A stretch of DNA of 64,000 nucleotides from Phycisphaerales bacterium. Its GTDB lineage: Bacteria > Planctomycetota > Phycisphaerae > Phycisphaerales > SM1A02. Each line of letters starts with the position of its first letter. Position 1 is the stretch's first letter. The position numbers were made by a program, and so were the translations under genes. Of this stretch, positions 37,981 to 47,149 are shown piece by piece. The notes beneath the pieces are model-generated. The model was not told the origin of the DNA, ran no database searches, and was given only the letters and a program-made list of their open reading frames with translations. The DNA is taken from positions 42,364 through 106,363 of the forward strand of contig JAQWLT010000026.1 of assembly GCA_029247205.1 (NCBI GenBank). The letters run 5' to 3'.

Positions 37981-39426
37981 ATGGCAACCACACAAAAAAT
38001 CAAAAATACCGGCTCTGGGGACTCCAAAAAATCTACACGCAAGAACAAAAGGGTCAAAGCTCCCAGCAGCGGTGCTGCAATTCGCACCTTTCCAAGCGCA
38101 GTCAAAGCACTACTCAGCAGGCCAAATGTTGAACGGCTGCGGCCCGCGCGGATTACCACAGATACATTCAAACTCGACCGCATGGCAGCCCTGCTTGCAG
38201 CCCTCGGGAACCCGCAGCAAGACCTTCATGCAGTCCATATTGCAGGCACCATTGGCAAGGGGTCAACCGTTGCCATGATGCAATCGATGCTGCGTGGTTG
38301 CGGCTGGACAACCGGCACGTACACGTCGCCTCATCTCATAGACATTCGCGAGCGTATTGCCATCAATGGCGAGCCAATTTCAACATCTGCATTTACTGAG
38401 TTGACCCGACAAGTCACCAAAGCTGCAGACGAAGCTTCGCTCGATGTGTCATTCTTCGAACTGGTGACAGCCATGTCATGGCTGCACTTTGTTGAAGAAG
38501 CAACCGACATCGCCATCATTGAGACCGGTCTTGGTGGACGACTCGACGCAACAAATCTCATCGTACCGTCCGTTTCACTGATCACTAAGATTGAGTTTGA
38601 TCACCAACATCTGCTTGGCAATACGCTTGGTGAAATCGCCCGCGAAAAGGCTGGCATCTTCAAGCCTGGCATTCCAGCCCTTTCCGTCAAACAGGCGCCT
38701 GAAGTCGAGGCGGTACTGCGTGAAGTGGCCGAAGAAGTTGGCACTGAATTGCGGATCATTGGCAAAGATATTGATTTCAGCAGCCGTTTCTGTGTCACCG
38801 ATGATCTTGGTGCGCACATGCGGGTCTGTCTTCTTGGCGACCGTACCCACTACATGCATCTGCCAGTGCCACTCTCTGGTTCACACCAAGCTGACAACTG
38901 TGCACTGGCACTCGCTGCCATGGACATGCTCGGTAACGGGGCCGAAGAGTTTAAAGAATCATCCATCTTCCGCGGCCTGGCCACCACCAAGAACCCCGGT
39001 CGTATGGACATGATTTGGAAACAGCCTCGCGTACTCGTGGATGGAGCCCACAACCCGGCTTCCATGCAAGCACTCATGAAGGGCATTGGCTCGCACGTGC
39101 AGTTTGACTCGATGATCTGCATCTTCGGATGTAATGCCGATAAGGATGTCGAAGCCAATCTCAAGGCTCTGTCGCTTGGCGGCGACAAGATCATCTTCAC
39201 AAAGGCTTCTGATCAGCCCCGCGCCGCCGAGCCCGAGGATCTCGCTAAAAAGTTTGAGAAACTAAGTGGGCGACTTTGCCAAACGGCAGGTTCCATCCGC
39301 GAAGCCATCAGCATTGCCTCACAGGCGACTGGTCGTGAAGACCTCATTTGCGTAACCGGCAGTTTCTACCTCGTAGGTGAGACCATGGCCATGTTCGAGC
39401 AGATCAAGGCTGCCCGGGCGAAGTGA
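37981..39426 (+). CDS. folC: Dihydrofolate synthase/folylpolyglutamate synthase
   Basis: This is a Mur-ligase-fold enzyme that adds glutamate to dihydropteroate and folates. ATP P-loop: HVAGTIGKGST-like (AVHIAGTIGKGSTVAMM); TYTSPHLIDIRERI is the FolC signature; IIETGLGGRLDATN, ITKIEFDHQHLLG and RVLVDGAHNPASM follow. Its 481 residues include a 60-residue N-terminal extension that begins with Lys/Ser-rich sequence (KSTRKNKRVKAPSSG) not usual in FolC. It is preceded by a leaderless-type promoter and followed 66 bp later by leuS. Confidence 0.94.
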   Translation: MATTQKIKNTGSGDSKKSTRKNKRVKAPSSGAAIRTFPSAVKALLSRPNVERLRPARITTDTFKLDRMAALLAALGNPQQDLHAVHIAGTIGKGSTVAMMQSMLRGCGWTTGTYTSPHLIDIRERIAINGEPISTSAFTELTRQVTKAADEASLDVSFFELVTAMSWLHFVEEATDIAIIETGLGGRLDATNLIVPSVSLITKIEFDHQHLLGNTLGEIAREKAGIFKPGIPALSVKQAPEVEAVLREVAEEVGTELRIIGKDIDFSSRFCVTDDLGAHMRVCLLGDRTHYMHLPVPLSGSHQADNCALALAAMDMLGNGAEEFKESSIFRGLATTKNPGRMDMIWKQPRVLVDGAHNPASMQALMKGIGSHVQFDSMICIFGCNADKDVEANLKALSLGGDKIIFTKASDQPRAAEPEDLAKKFEKLSGRLCQTAGSIREAISIASQATGREDLICVTGSFYLVGETMAMFEQIKAARAK

Positions 39427-39492
39427 TCGTGCCCTGAGCCCACCGAGTTGGTCTTGGCGTGAGCTGACAGGCCGTATCATTCAGCGGCACCC

Positions 39493-42315
39493 ATGAGCGA
39501 CTCAAACCAGATCCAATCAGCCTGTACCCCTTCCAAGCGGGCGCCTACCCACCGCTATCGGGCCGCGCTCGCTGCTCGCATTGAAGCACGCTGGCAAGCA
39601 ACTTGGGAGGCAGAGAAAGCCTTTGCAGCCTTGAACCCCGGCGACGAAGGTTTCGACGCATCAACACCCCCTTTCTACTGCCTTGACATGTTCCCCTACC
39701 CATCGGGCGCGGGCCTCCATGTTGGCCATCCAATCGGGTACATCGGCTCGGACATCATTTGCCGGTTCCGACGCATGCAGGGCGACAATGTCCTGCATCC
39801 CATGGGGTGGGATGCGTTCGGTCTGCCAGCGGAGCAGTACGCCATCATGACCGGCGTACACCCTCGCGAAACTACGCAAAAAGCGATCAACAACTTTCGC
39901 CGACAACTCCAACGATTTGGATTCTCGTACGACTGGTCACGTGAGTTCGCCACGATTGATGAAGACTTCTACCAGTGGACGCAGTGGATATGGCTGCAAG
40001 CATGGAGTTCGTGGTACGACCACCGAGTCGAGCGGGCACGACCAATCACTGAACTAGCCGCTGCCCTCGAGCGCGGCGAAGCCACAGTGGATAAGCAAGG
40101 ACACCTGACCTGGGAAACAGGCGAGCCGAATATCTGGAACGACTTGTCTGATGCAGCGAAAAGCACAGTCCTCGATAATCACCGGCTGGCCTATCTTGGC
40201 GAGCAGATTGTGAACTGGTGTCCAAAGCTCGGCACAGTGCTTGCGAATGAAGAAGTCATCAATGGCCGATCGGAGCGGGGCGACCATCCTGTGACAAGGC
40301 GACCGCTTTGTCAGTGGCTCTTCAGAATCACCGCGTTTGCAGATCGCCTGCTTGACGGACTCAAAAATCTTGATTGGCCCGAGTCGACTCTCATACAACA
40401 AACCAGTTGGATTGGCCGCAGTGAAGGCGCCGATCTTCGATTTGCAATCAACGACTTTGGCGGCACCCTCGACGTGTTCACAACGCGGCCGGACACAATC
40501 TTTGGCGTTACATTCATGGTTGTCGCCCCCGAACATCCCTTGGTGGAGTCCGTTTTGAAGTCGCCAACAAACGGTTGCGATACCGATGCGATTCGCGCCT
40601 ACGTCGACACCACCCGCAACCGCTCAGACGTCGAGAGAATGGCTGATAGCAAAGACAAGACCGGCGTATCACTCGGCGTAACGGTCACCCATCCAGCCAC
40701 TGGTGAACCGCTACCAGTATGGGTCGCAGACTATGTATTAATGGGCTACGGCCATGGAGCCATCATGGCCGTTCCTGGTCATGACGCACGTGACCAAGCA
40801 TTTGCTCAACGTTTTGGACTCTCCACCAACACCGTCGTATCGCCGCCGAGTGGAGTTGACGATCCCTGCTGGAGCGGCGATGGGATTGCAATCAATTCTT
40901 CCAGTGATGCTTTGAATATTGAAGGGATGACGACGGCCGAGGCAAAGGCGGCCGTCATTCACTGGGCCGAATTGGGTGCCCATGGCTGCGGCCGCACAAG
41001 TTGGCGCATTCGCGACTGGCTCTTTTCTCGGCAACGTTATTGGGGCGAACCATTCCCAATTGTGCATGGACCAGACGGGGTGCACTATCCGGTTTCAAGC
41101 GAACACCTTCCGGTGTCGCTGCCCGACATCGACGACTACGAGCCCGCCGAAAACGAGGACCCCACCCCGCTACTTGGCAAAGTAACTGCGTGGATCAACA
41201 CCACCGCGGGAGAAGCGGGTGTTGACCCCGCACTACTTGCCCCGGATACTCCAGTTCGCCGCGAAGCCAACACCATGCCCGGATGGGCCGGTTCGTGCTG
41301 GTACTTCATTCGATACTGCGATCCCCACAACAAGGATGCCTTTGTGGGTGCAGATGCCGAAAAGTACTGGCTCGCCGACGGCGTCGATCTCTACATCGGT
41401 GGCGCTGAACATGCTGTACTCCATCTCCTGTATGCCAGATTCTGGCACATGATGTTGCATGATCTTGGCCATCTAACTTCGGATGAACCATTTCGTCGCC
41501 TCTTCCATCAGGGACTCATCACGAGTTTTGCGTACCAACGCGAAGACAAATCACTCGTGCCCGTAGACGAGGTTGATGAGGATGCATCAACCGAGTTGGC
41601 CACAGGGGAGCCCGTGAACCGAATCATCGCCAAGATGAGTAAGTCACTGCGAAACGTAGTCAATCCTGATGAAATCATTGCCGAGTTCGGGGCCGATACA
41701 TTTCGTTTGTATGAGATGTATATGGGGCCACTCGATGCATCCAAGCCCTGGAATACACGAGACATCACCGGTTCATTTCGGTTCTTGCAACGGACATGGC
41801 GATTAGTTGTAGACGAGCAAGATGGATCACTGCTCGTACGTGAGCAACCTGATGAAGACGTTGAGCGATTACTGCACCGCACAATCTGTAAGGTTGGGGC
41901 GGACATCGATAAACTCGCGTTCAATACAGCGATCGCCGCTATGATCGAGTTCGTCAACGCGGCAACCCAAGCTGGCGGATTGACTGCTGATCAACTTGAC
42001 CGCTTCTCTCGAATTCTGTGCCCATTTGCCCCACATATTGCCGAAGAGCTGCGGAGTCTTCTTGAACTTGATGGGCTCTGTGCGCTCGCGGCATGGCCCG
42101 ACTATGACGATGCGATGCTGCACGATGACACGATCGAGATTCCGTTGCAAGTGAAAGGCAAGGTACGTGGACGCATCACCGTTGCAGCTGATGCGGACGA
42201 GGCGACCGTTACTGCTGCTGCACTTTCCGAGCCGAGTATCGTAGATTTACTCGGCGGAGATGAACCTCGTAAGGTGATTGTCATACCTGGCAAGATCGTC
42301 AATATCATCCCATGA
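39493..42315 (+). CDS. leuS: Leucyl-tRNA synthetase
   Basis: This is a class Ia aminoacyl-tRNA synthetase that charges tRNA-Leu. HIGH motif: PYPSGAGLHVGHPIGY. Editing domain with TRPDTIFGVTFMVVAPEHPLV. DWLFSRQRYWGEPFPI, GGAEHAVLHLLYARFW and KMSKS in AKMSKSLRNVVNPDE complete the pattern. It has 940 residues, longer than the usual 860, with an N-terminal extension of about 30. TATCAT ends 12 nt before the ATG. Its stop overlaps the next gene's ATG by 4 bp. Confidence 0.97.
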   Translation: MSDSNQIQSACTPSKRAPTHRYRAALAARIEARWQATWEAEKAFAALNPGDEGFDASTPPFYCLDMFPYPSGAGLHVGHPIGYIGSDIICRFRRMQGDNVLHPMGWDAFGLPAEQYAIMTGVHPRETTQKAINNFRRQLQRFGFSYDWSREFATIDEDFYQWTQWIWLQAWSSWYDHRVERARPITELAAALERGEATVDKQGHLTWETGEPNIWNDLSDAAKSTVLDNHRLAYLGEQIVNWCPKLGTVLANEEVINGRSERGDHPVTRRPLCQWLFRITAFADRLLDGLKNLDWPESTLIQQTSWIGRSEGADLRFAINDFGGTLDVFTTRPDTIFGVTFMVVAPEHPLVESVLKSPTNGCDTDAIRAYVDTTRNRSDVERMADSKDKTGVSLGVTVTHPATGEPLPVWVADYVLMGYGHGAIMAVPGHDARDQAFAQRFGLSTNTVVSPPSGVDDPCWSGDGIAINSSSDALNIEGMTTAEAKAAVIHWAELGAHGCGRTSWRIRDWLFSRQRYWGEPFPIVHGPDGVHYPVSSEHLPVSLPDIDDYEPAENEDPTPLLGKVTAWINTTAGEAGVDPALLAPDTPVRREANTMPGWAGSCWYFIRYCDPHNKDAFVGADAEKYWLADGVDLYIGGAEHAVLHLLYARFWHMMLHDLGHLTSDEPFRRLFHQGLITSFAYQREDKSLVPVDEVDEDASTELATGEPVNRIIAKMSKSLRNVVNPDEIIAEFGADTFRLYEMYMGPLDASKPWNTRDITGSFRFLQRTWRLVVDEQDGSLLVREQPDEDVERLLHRTICKVGADIDKLAFNTAIAAMIEFVNAATQAGGLTADQLDRFSRILCPFAPHIAEELRSLLELDGLCALAAWPDYDDAMLHDDTIEIPLQVKGKVRGRITVAADADEATVTAAALSEPSIVDLLGGDEPRKVIVIPGKIVNIIP

Positions 42316-43511
42316 CTACAGAAGCACGCACGCCGTTCGAATCGCAGGACTTGCCAGAGGGCACGTGGATGCTCGAGCAGCCACAGCCGATCTTTCTCAT
42401 ACTGGCCGGCGTGTCTACTGCGATCATTGAAAATGCTGAGTCGTTGGCCCAGCATCTGGCAGATATAACAGGCGACAACGTCGACCTTGCCACCGACACG
42501 GACCCACCTGACGACGTGGCATGGCTGGCTTCGATCACAATCGCGGGCTTGCCTGCGCCGCTGTTGTGTTGGCCTGAAGAGGCAGCTACAACTGGAACAG
42601 GCCTTCCCGAACACATCGTCAACCGCCCCGGTCTCATTCTACAGTCGCTACTTCACCCGGCCGATCCGCTGACCTGCCTTGCAAATCTACTCCGGCTATT
42701 GACGCTGCTGGACCCAGATGCTGGCGGCGTTCTTGATGCCGACACTGGCCGGTGGCTTGACCATGACATGTTGACCGAACACCTCATTGAGTCTCAGATT
42801 GAGCCCCGAGAGGATCTCCTTTGGATCGTCAGTGCAGTAGAAGAGGAGTCAGGACACCAAGTCGTGACAACTGGCATGGACCGTTGTGGCCGCCGTGAAC
42901 TTGCTCTTGAAGCTGTGCCCGACGAAGACGTGGACACCGCCGCTGAACTCCTCGCAACAGTCGCAGCGTTAACTCTTGAAACTCCGCTGCCACCAACCGG
43001 CAGCACAATTGAGATCGGTCCAGGACTTCACCTCGGCGTGAGTGGTGATACCGATGATGAGACCAGCCCCGTGATACTCCACGCAGCTGATGGAAGCGGT
43101 CCGCCGATTGAAGTACTTCGTCAACTCAGAGATGATGTGGCAGCCATCTATCAAACAGAGCGGGCAACCGATCGACAGCGTGCGCTCGCAGTCGATACAT
43201 GGGATCGCTTTCTCTCAATTCATGCCGCCGTCGTAGCGGGCGGAGGCGTGTGCTATGTCGAAGTGCCTTGGGAACAAGCCGATGGCGAAGAGACCCGCCG
43301 TGAGCACTTGTGGATGGAAGTCGAGTCACAAACCGGGAGCTACGTCATGGCCATTCCAGCACATGACAGCGCGCTCATCGAGGGCATGCCCTCAGAGACT
43401 ACAAAGGTCGAGGTCGACGAAATCTGTTCGTGGCGAGTCGTTCTTGATGATCAACCATGGGGACCCGAAGAACTCAATCTCCTCATCTCGCAACTAGAAG
43501 GACGATCATGA
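42312..43511 (+). CDS. Protein of unknown function with a C-terminal DUF2314-like region
   Basis: This 399-residue soluble, strongly acidic protein is not recognised as a whole. The C-terminal part (REHLWMEVESQTGSYVMAIPAHDS...TTKVEVDEICSWRVV) follows the pattern of DUF2314 domains, which often join suppressor-of-fused-like or DUF4261-type domains in bacteria. The N-terminal part (PIFLILAGVSTAIIENAESLAQHLADI) could be such a partner domain. ATGA overlaps couple it to leuS before and to the DUF2007-like gene after. The DUF2314 call is by eye. Confidence 0.65.
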   Translation: MTTEARTPFESQDLPEGTWMLEQPQPIFLILAGVSTAIIENAESLAQHLADITGDNVDLATDTDPPDDVAWLASITIAGLPAPLLCWPEEAATTGTGLPEHIVNRPGLILQSLLHPADPLTCLANLLRLLTLLDPDAGGVLDADTGRWLDHDMLTEHLIESQIEPREDLLWIVSAVEEESGHQVVTTGMDRCGRRELALEAVPDEDVDTAAELLATVAALTLETPLPPTGSTIEIGPGLHLGVSGDTDDETSPVILHAADGSGPPIEVLRQLRDDVAAIYQTERATDRQRALAVDTWDRFLSIHAAVVAGGGVCYVEVPWEQADGEETRREHLWMEVESQTGSYVMAIPAHDSALIEGMPSETTKVEVDEICSWRVVLDDQPWGPEELNLLISQLEGRS

Positions 43512-43909
43512 AGAACGATCCTGACCAACTTGTCACGATCACGACCGCCACCAGTGAATTCACGGCGCACATTCTGATCTCGATTCTTGAGGACGCAGGC
43601 GTACAGGCATTCACATTTGGTAGTACAGGCACAACGCTCGGGGTCGTTGGACAGAGCACCAACCCACGATGGGGTGCGCCCGTACAAGTCAGACGCGAGG
43701 ACCTTGGCACCGCTCGTGAAATCCTGCTTGCAAATCGCCGAGACTCAATCGATATCGATTGGAATCAAGTCGATGTTGGTACCGAGTCACGGATCGATGA
43801 TGGTTCGACGCCAGGCGGAACGCCACTCCTCGCGAGGATTGGATGGCTCGTCGCCGCAACGCTTGTTGTTCTTGGCTTGCTTCTTGCCATCATCTCGATG
43901 ACCACCTAA
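43508..43909 (+). CDS. DUF2007-like signalling protein with C-terminal membrane anchor
   Basis: This 133-residue protein has an N-terminal DUF2007-like fold (VTITTATSEFTAHILISILEDAGVQAFTFG ... PVQVRREDLGTAREIL), related to the PII-type ferredoxin-like proteins. One C-terminal TM helix follows (IGWLVAATLVVLGLLLAIIS). It starts in the stop of the previous gene (ATGA) and its stop codon overlaps the stop of the convergent phosphotransferase gene. A role as a small membrane-tethered sensor or binder is inferred. Confidence 0.75.
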   Translation: MKNDPDQLVTITTATSEFTAHILISILEDAGVQAFTFGSTGTTLGVVGQSTNPRWGAPVQVRREDLGTAREILLANRRDSIDIDWNQVDVGTESRIDDGSTPGGTPLLARIGWLVAATLVVLGLLLAIISMTT

Positions 43910-44955
43910 CAGCAACGGCTCGACTCAATAATGTCATCCCGGTGCTGATCTATCCAATGAAGTCTTGCAACAATCCACGGCATCACCATGTCAGGCGTCA
44001 TAGAACGAAGCCGGCCTTTACGCCTCAAAGCGATTGTGCTCTCAACTCCCATCGCCTCGATCATAAGTGACGGAATACAATCGAGCTCAACTTTCCCAAG
44101 CGGCACCCTCGCAACAAGTTGGTAGCCAGAAAGCAAGGAACCGAGTAACGTCAAGTCGCTCGCCACCGGCCAACTATCGACCGGCGAACCAGCTGTTCGG
44201 TTAAGAGAAAACTGCAATAAGCCATTGGCAAGATCAGACACACGGGGCTCTAGGCAGGCTGACTCAAGATCGATGACAGCAGCAACACGGTCAGTGCCCA
44301 TCAAGAGATTTCCTGGGTGCCAATCTCCGTGCACAACAGCCGTAGGCAACGTTTCCCAGTGCGGCCGCACGCTTCGCCTCGCGACTCGAAGTAAATCGGC
44401 GACGCGTTCATAGGAATCGCCCGGGTACTCCTCGGCCATCACTACAAGTGCCTGTGCAACATCTCGACGATCGTGATACCCGCGGCGGCGTGGCGCCTCC
44501 TTCTTCAGCGGCGAGAGCAGATCATGCATTGCCGCCATGGCTGACCCGCTGGCCTTGGCTTGCTTTGGGCAATAGCGATAACGATGACCATCAATCCAAC
44601 GGGACAACTCGTAGTAATGCGACCCTCGCTCAGCAATTGTCTGGTTCATCCGAGTTCGCTGCACTTCAGCAACGGGGAATCCAGCTTCAGCGAGGTGCTG
44701 AATGACTTGGTGTTGAAATCGTAGACGAGCGAGATCTGCCCGCGATGGCGCGAGTCGCTTCAGCAAAAATGCACCTGAATCAGTGGAGACTCTCGCCTTA
44801 GGGGCTCGGTTTGATCCCGCTGCAAATGGTCGAATCGACTCCAAGTTGCCAAGTTCGTACATCGCAACGACGGATGCAATCTCTTGCGGCGACAACTGGG
44901 CATCCTGCTGAGCCTCGTCCAAATGATCCGATTCCGGACCCGCGGTGCTACTCAA
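43906..44955 (-). CDS. Aminoglycoside phosphotransferase/CotS-like kinase
   Basis: This is a small-molecule kinase of the APH/choline kinase fold. The Brenner motif VVHGDWHPGNLLMG and the metal-binding VIDLESACLEPRVSDLANGL are clear; FLLKRLAPSRADLARLRFQHQVIQHLAEAGFPV is the N-lobe. The substrate is unknown; homoserine-kinase-type and spore-coat CotS proteins share this pattern. A TTG at 44955 is taken as start (349 residues) because the frame above runs into yicC; the next ATG is well inside. It is the last gene of the tpiA-secG-yicC run. Confidence 0.85.
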   Translation of the reverse strand: MSSTAGPESDHLDEAQQDAQLSPQEIASVVAMYELGNLESIRPFAAGSNRAPKARVSTDSGAFLLKRLAPSRADLARLRFQHQVIQHLAEAGFPVAEVQRTRMNQTIAERGSHYYELSRWIDGHRYRYCPKQAKASGSAMAAMHDLLSPLKKEAPRRRGYHDRRDVAQALVVMAEEYPGDSYERVADLLRVARRSVRPHWETLPTAVVHGDWHPGNLLMGTDRVAAVIDLESACLEPRVSDLANGLLQFSLNRTAGSPVDSWPVASDLTLLGSLLSGYQLVARVPLGKVELDCIPSLMIEAMGVESTIALRRKGRLRSMTPDMVMPWIVARLHWIDQHRDDIIESSRCC

Positions 44956-45826
44956 GATTTTGAACCTGTTCCTTGACGCGATCAACCGAACCCTTCACCT
45001 CAACGATGGCCCGGCCAACTTCTGTGTCGAAGCACTTGCTGCCAATCGTGTTGGCCTCCCGCAACAACTCCTGCGAAAGAAAGTCGAGCGTTCTGCCAAT
45101 AAGAGTTGTGTCGCTACAAAGCATCTCGCGGAACTGATCAATGTGAGCTGAAAGACGAGCAATTTCTTCAGTGATATCGCTACGCTCAGCAAAGACGGCA
45201 ACCTCTCGTAGTAGATCCTCATCACGCGCTTCTCCCCCAACATCTGCAAGCAATGCTTCCATTCGCTGGCGGAGCCTCGCTTGGAATGCTTCAACGACCT
45301 GCGGTGCCTTCGCATGAATAGCAGCAATGTGTGATTCGATCTTTGCAAGATGTGTTTCGATTTCTTCTGCGAGCGCCTTGCCTTCGCGAATCCGCATGCC
45401 ATCGACCAAGCCACATGCTTCAGCGACCAGTTTGAGAACAACTGGCCGCGCCTCCTCAAGAAAAGACTCGTCGGGCTCAGAGGAAAGAACACCAGGCAAA
45501 TGCACAAGGCCCGATATATCAATTCGGCAATGGTCTCGTTCCGCCAGTGGAGAGAGCTGCTCAACATATCGCTCCAGTGCAGCGATATTGATTGGCAATG
45601 CTGCCTGGGCAGACTGATCGACAACTCGCACGCTCACGGTGACAGAACCACGGGCAAAATGACGCCCGACCTCTTGTTCTATCTCGGGTTCGAGACCGTG
45701 CAACTCATCAGGCACGCGTGATACGCACTTAAGAAAGCGGCCATTGACCGATCGAATTTCAACGCCATACCGCCGCCCATGCTCAACGAACTGAGCGACG
45801 CCGAAGCCGGTCATCGATCGGGGCAT
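44948..45826 (-). CDS. yicC: YicC/YloC family endoribonuclease
   Basis: This is a conserved bacterial stress-linked endoribonuclease. The N-terminal signature MPRSMTGFGVAQF and EIRSVNGRFLKCVSRVPDEL is diagnostic, as is the C-terminal block RLSAHIDQFREMLCSDTTLIGRTLDFLSQELLREANTIGSKC. It has 292 residues. ATG 45826 lies 1 bp after the secG stop; the ORF upstream is inside secG. Membership in the tpiA-secG operon is clear from spacing. Confidence 0.95.
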   Translation of the reverse strand: MPRSMTGFGVAQFVEHGRRYGVEIRSVNGRFLKCVSRVPDELHGLEPEIEQEVGRHFARGSVTVSVRVVDQSAQAALPINIAALERYVEQLSPLAERDHCRIDISGLVHLPGVLSSEPDESFLEEARPVVLKLVAEACGLVDGMRIREGKALAEEIETHLAKIESHIAAIHAKAPQVVEAFQARLRQRMEALLADVGGEARDEDLLREVAVFAERSDITEEIARLSAHIDQFREMLCSDTTLIGRTLDFLSQELLREANTIGSKCFDTEVGRAIVEVKGSVDRVKEQVQNLE

Positions 45827-45827
45827 A

Positions 45828-46274
45828 TCAGGAATCGTCGCCGGTTGGCTGATCGGCTGCAGGCTTGCTTGGCGGAGTCGTCGGATTTTCATCCGATGGA
45901 GTGGTCACACCACTGGCCTCGGGCTGTGCTTCAGAGCTCGTACCTGACTCATCACCAAAACCAGGGTTGCCCTCTGACATTGGGAGAAGGATATCGGCCG
46001 GTGTGGGAGCCTCTGCGGTCGTTTGTGTTGGTGTCCATATATTGGCATTCAGTACCAAGGCGAGTGTCAGATACACGGCGAAGGCCACGACTGTCATGAC
46101 AGTCAAGGCATCGCCGACTCGTCCGCCGAATACGCCCTCGGTTCCACCACCACCAGCGCCACCAAAGGCACCAGCAAGACCGCCGCCAGCAGGCCGCTGC
46201 ACAAGAATGATGAGAATCATCGCCACTGCAACAACGATGAAGATAATGGTCAAGGTGAGGTAGAGGGTGCTCAT
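45828..46274 (-). CDS. secG: Preprotein translocase subunit SecG
   Basis: This is the small subunit of the SecYEG channel. Two TM helices are present (LYLTLTIIFIVVAVAMILIILVQ and LTVMTVVAFAVYLTLALVLN), with the conserved Gly-rich loop (PAGGGLAGAFGGAGGGG...FGG). A 70-residue acidic, Pro-rich tail extends the protein to 148 residues; E. coli SecG has 110. It begins 2 bp after tpiA. Confidence 0.94.
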   Translation of the reverse strand: MSTLYLTLTIIFIVVAVAMILIILVQRPAGGGLAGAFGGAGGGGTEGVFGGRVGDALTVMTVVAFAVYLTLALVLNANIWTPTQTTAEAPTPADILLPMSEGNPGFGDESGTSSEAQPEASGVTTPSDENPTTPPSKPAADQPTGDDS

Positions 46275-46276
46275 GA

Positions 46277-47044
46277 CTACTCCAGCCCGGCGGTTGCCCG
46301 GGCAATCTCGATGAATGAACCAGCCTGCAGCGACGCGCCGCCAACGAGAGCGCCATCGACGTCCTCACAGGCCATCAGGTCCGCCACATTGGACGGCTTC
46401 ACTGACCCGCCATAGACAATGCGAATCCTCGCGGCGGATCGAGCATCATACCGTACGCCGACCGCGGATCGAAGCACTTCGTGGACTTCTTGGGCCTCAG
46501 CGGGCCCGGCTGTTCGACCGGTGCCAATTGCCCAGATGGGCTCGTAAGCGAGGTCCACCATGGCCATATCATCAGTGGAAATGCCTTCAAGCGAGCCCTC
46601 GAGTTGCCCAAGCACAACCTCCCGGGTCTGGCCTGCCTCCCGGTCCTCAAGCGTCTCGCCCACACAGAGCAGCACACGAAGCCTTCCATCGATCGCCTGA
46701 CGCACCTTTCTCGCCAACAATTGATTCGTCTCTCCAAGCCCGTGCCGCCGTTCAGAGTGGCCAACAAGCGTAGTTGTACAGCCACAGTCTCGCAGCATGG
46801 ACGCTGAAACTTGGCCCGTGAAGGCGCCTTCCGCCTCGGCAGCCACATCCTGCCCCCCAACGGCAATCCGGCCTTGGATCGCCTCAACCACAGCCCCTAA
46901 GTAGGGGTATGGGGGAAATATGGCCATATCAATGCGGGCCGCAACCGACGCTGCAGACGCGGCAATATCGCGGCCGAGTGCAGCCGCAGTGGCAGCGTCA
47001 AGGTGCATTTTCCAATTGCCGCCCACCAGTGCTCGTCGGTCCAT
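46277..47044 (-). CDS. tpiA: Triosephosphate isomerase
   Basis: This glycolytic enzyme interconverts DHAP and glyceraldehyde 3-phosphate. It shows GGNWKMHLD with the catalytic Lys, LVGHSERRHGLGE with the catalytic His, LAYEPIWAIGTGRTA with the catalytic Glu, and phosphate-binding YGGSVKPSN. It has 255 residues. GGAG lies 6 nt before the ATG. It leads the operon tpiA-secG-yicC and is divergent from alaS. Confidence 0.97.
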   Translation of the reverse strand: MDRRALVGGNWKMHLDAATAAALGRDIAASAASVAARIDMAIFPPYPYLGAVVEAIQGRIAVGGQDVAAEAEGAFTGQVSASMLRDCGCTTTLVGHSERRHGLGETNQLLARKVRQAIDGRLRVLLCVGETLEDREAGQTREVVLGQLEGSLEGISTDDMAMVDLAYEPIWAIGTGRTAGPAEAQEVHEVLRSAVGVRYDARSAARIRIVYGGSVKPSNVADLMACEDVDGALVGGASLQAGSFIEIARATAGLE

Positions 47045-47149
47045 GTTGTACTCCAGTCGGTTTACTCGCTCAGCATACTCGTCCTCGGCTCGAAACTTTG
47101 GGCTTGGGACCTACTATGGGCGACCAAGCCCAGAGGGTCCCCACCAAAC

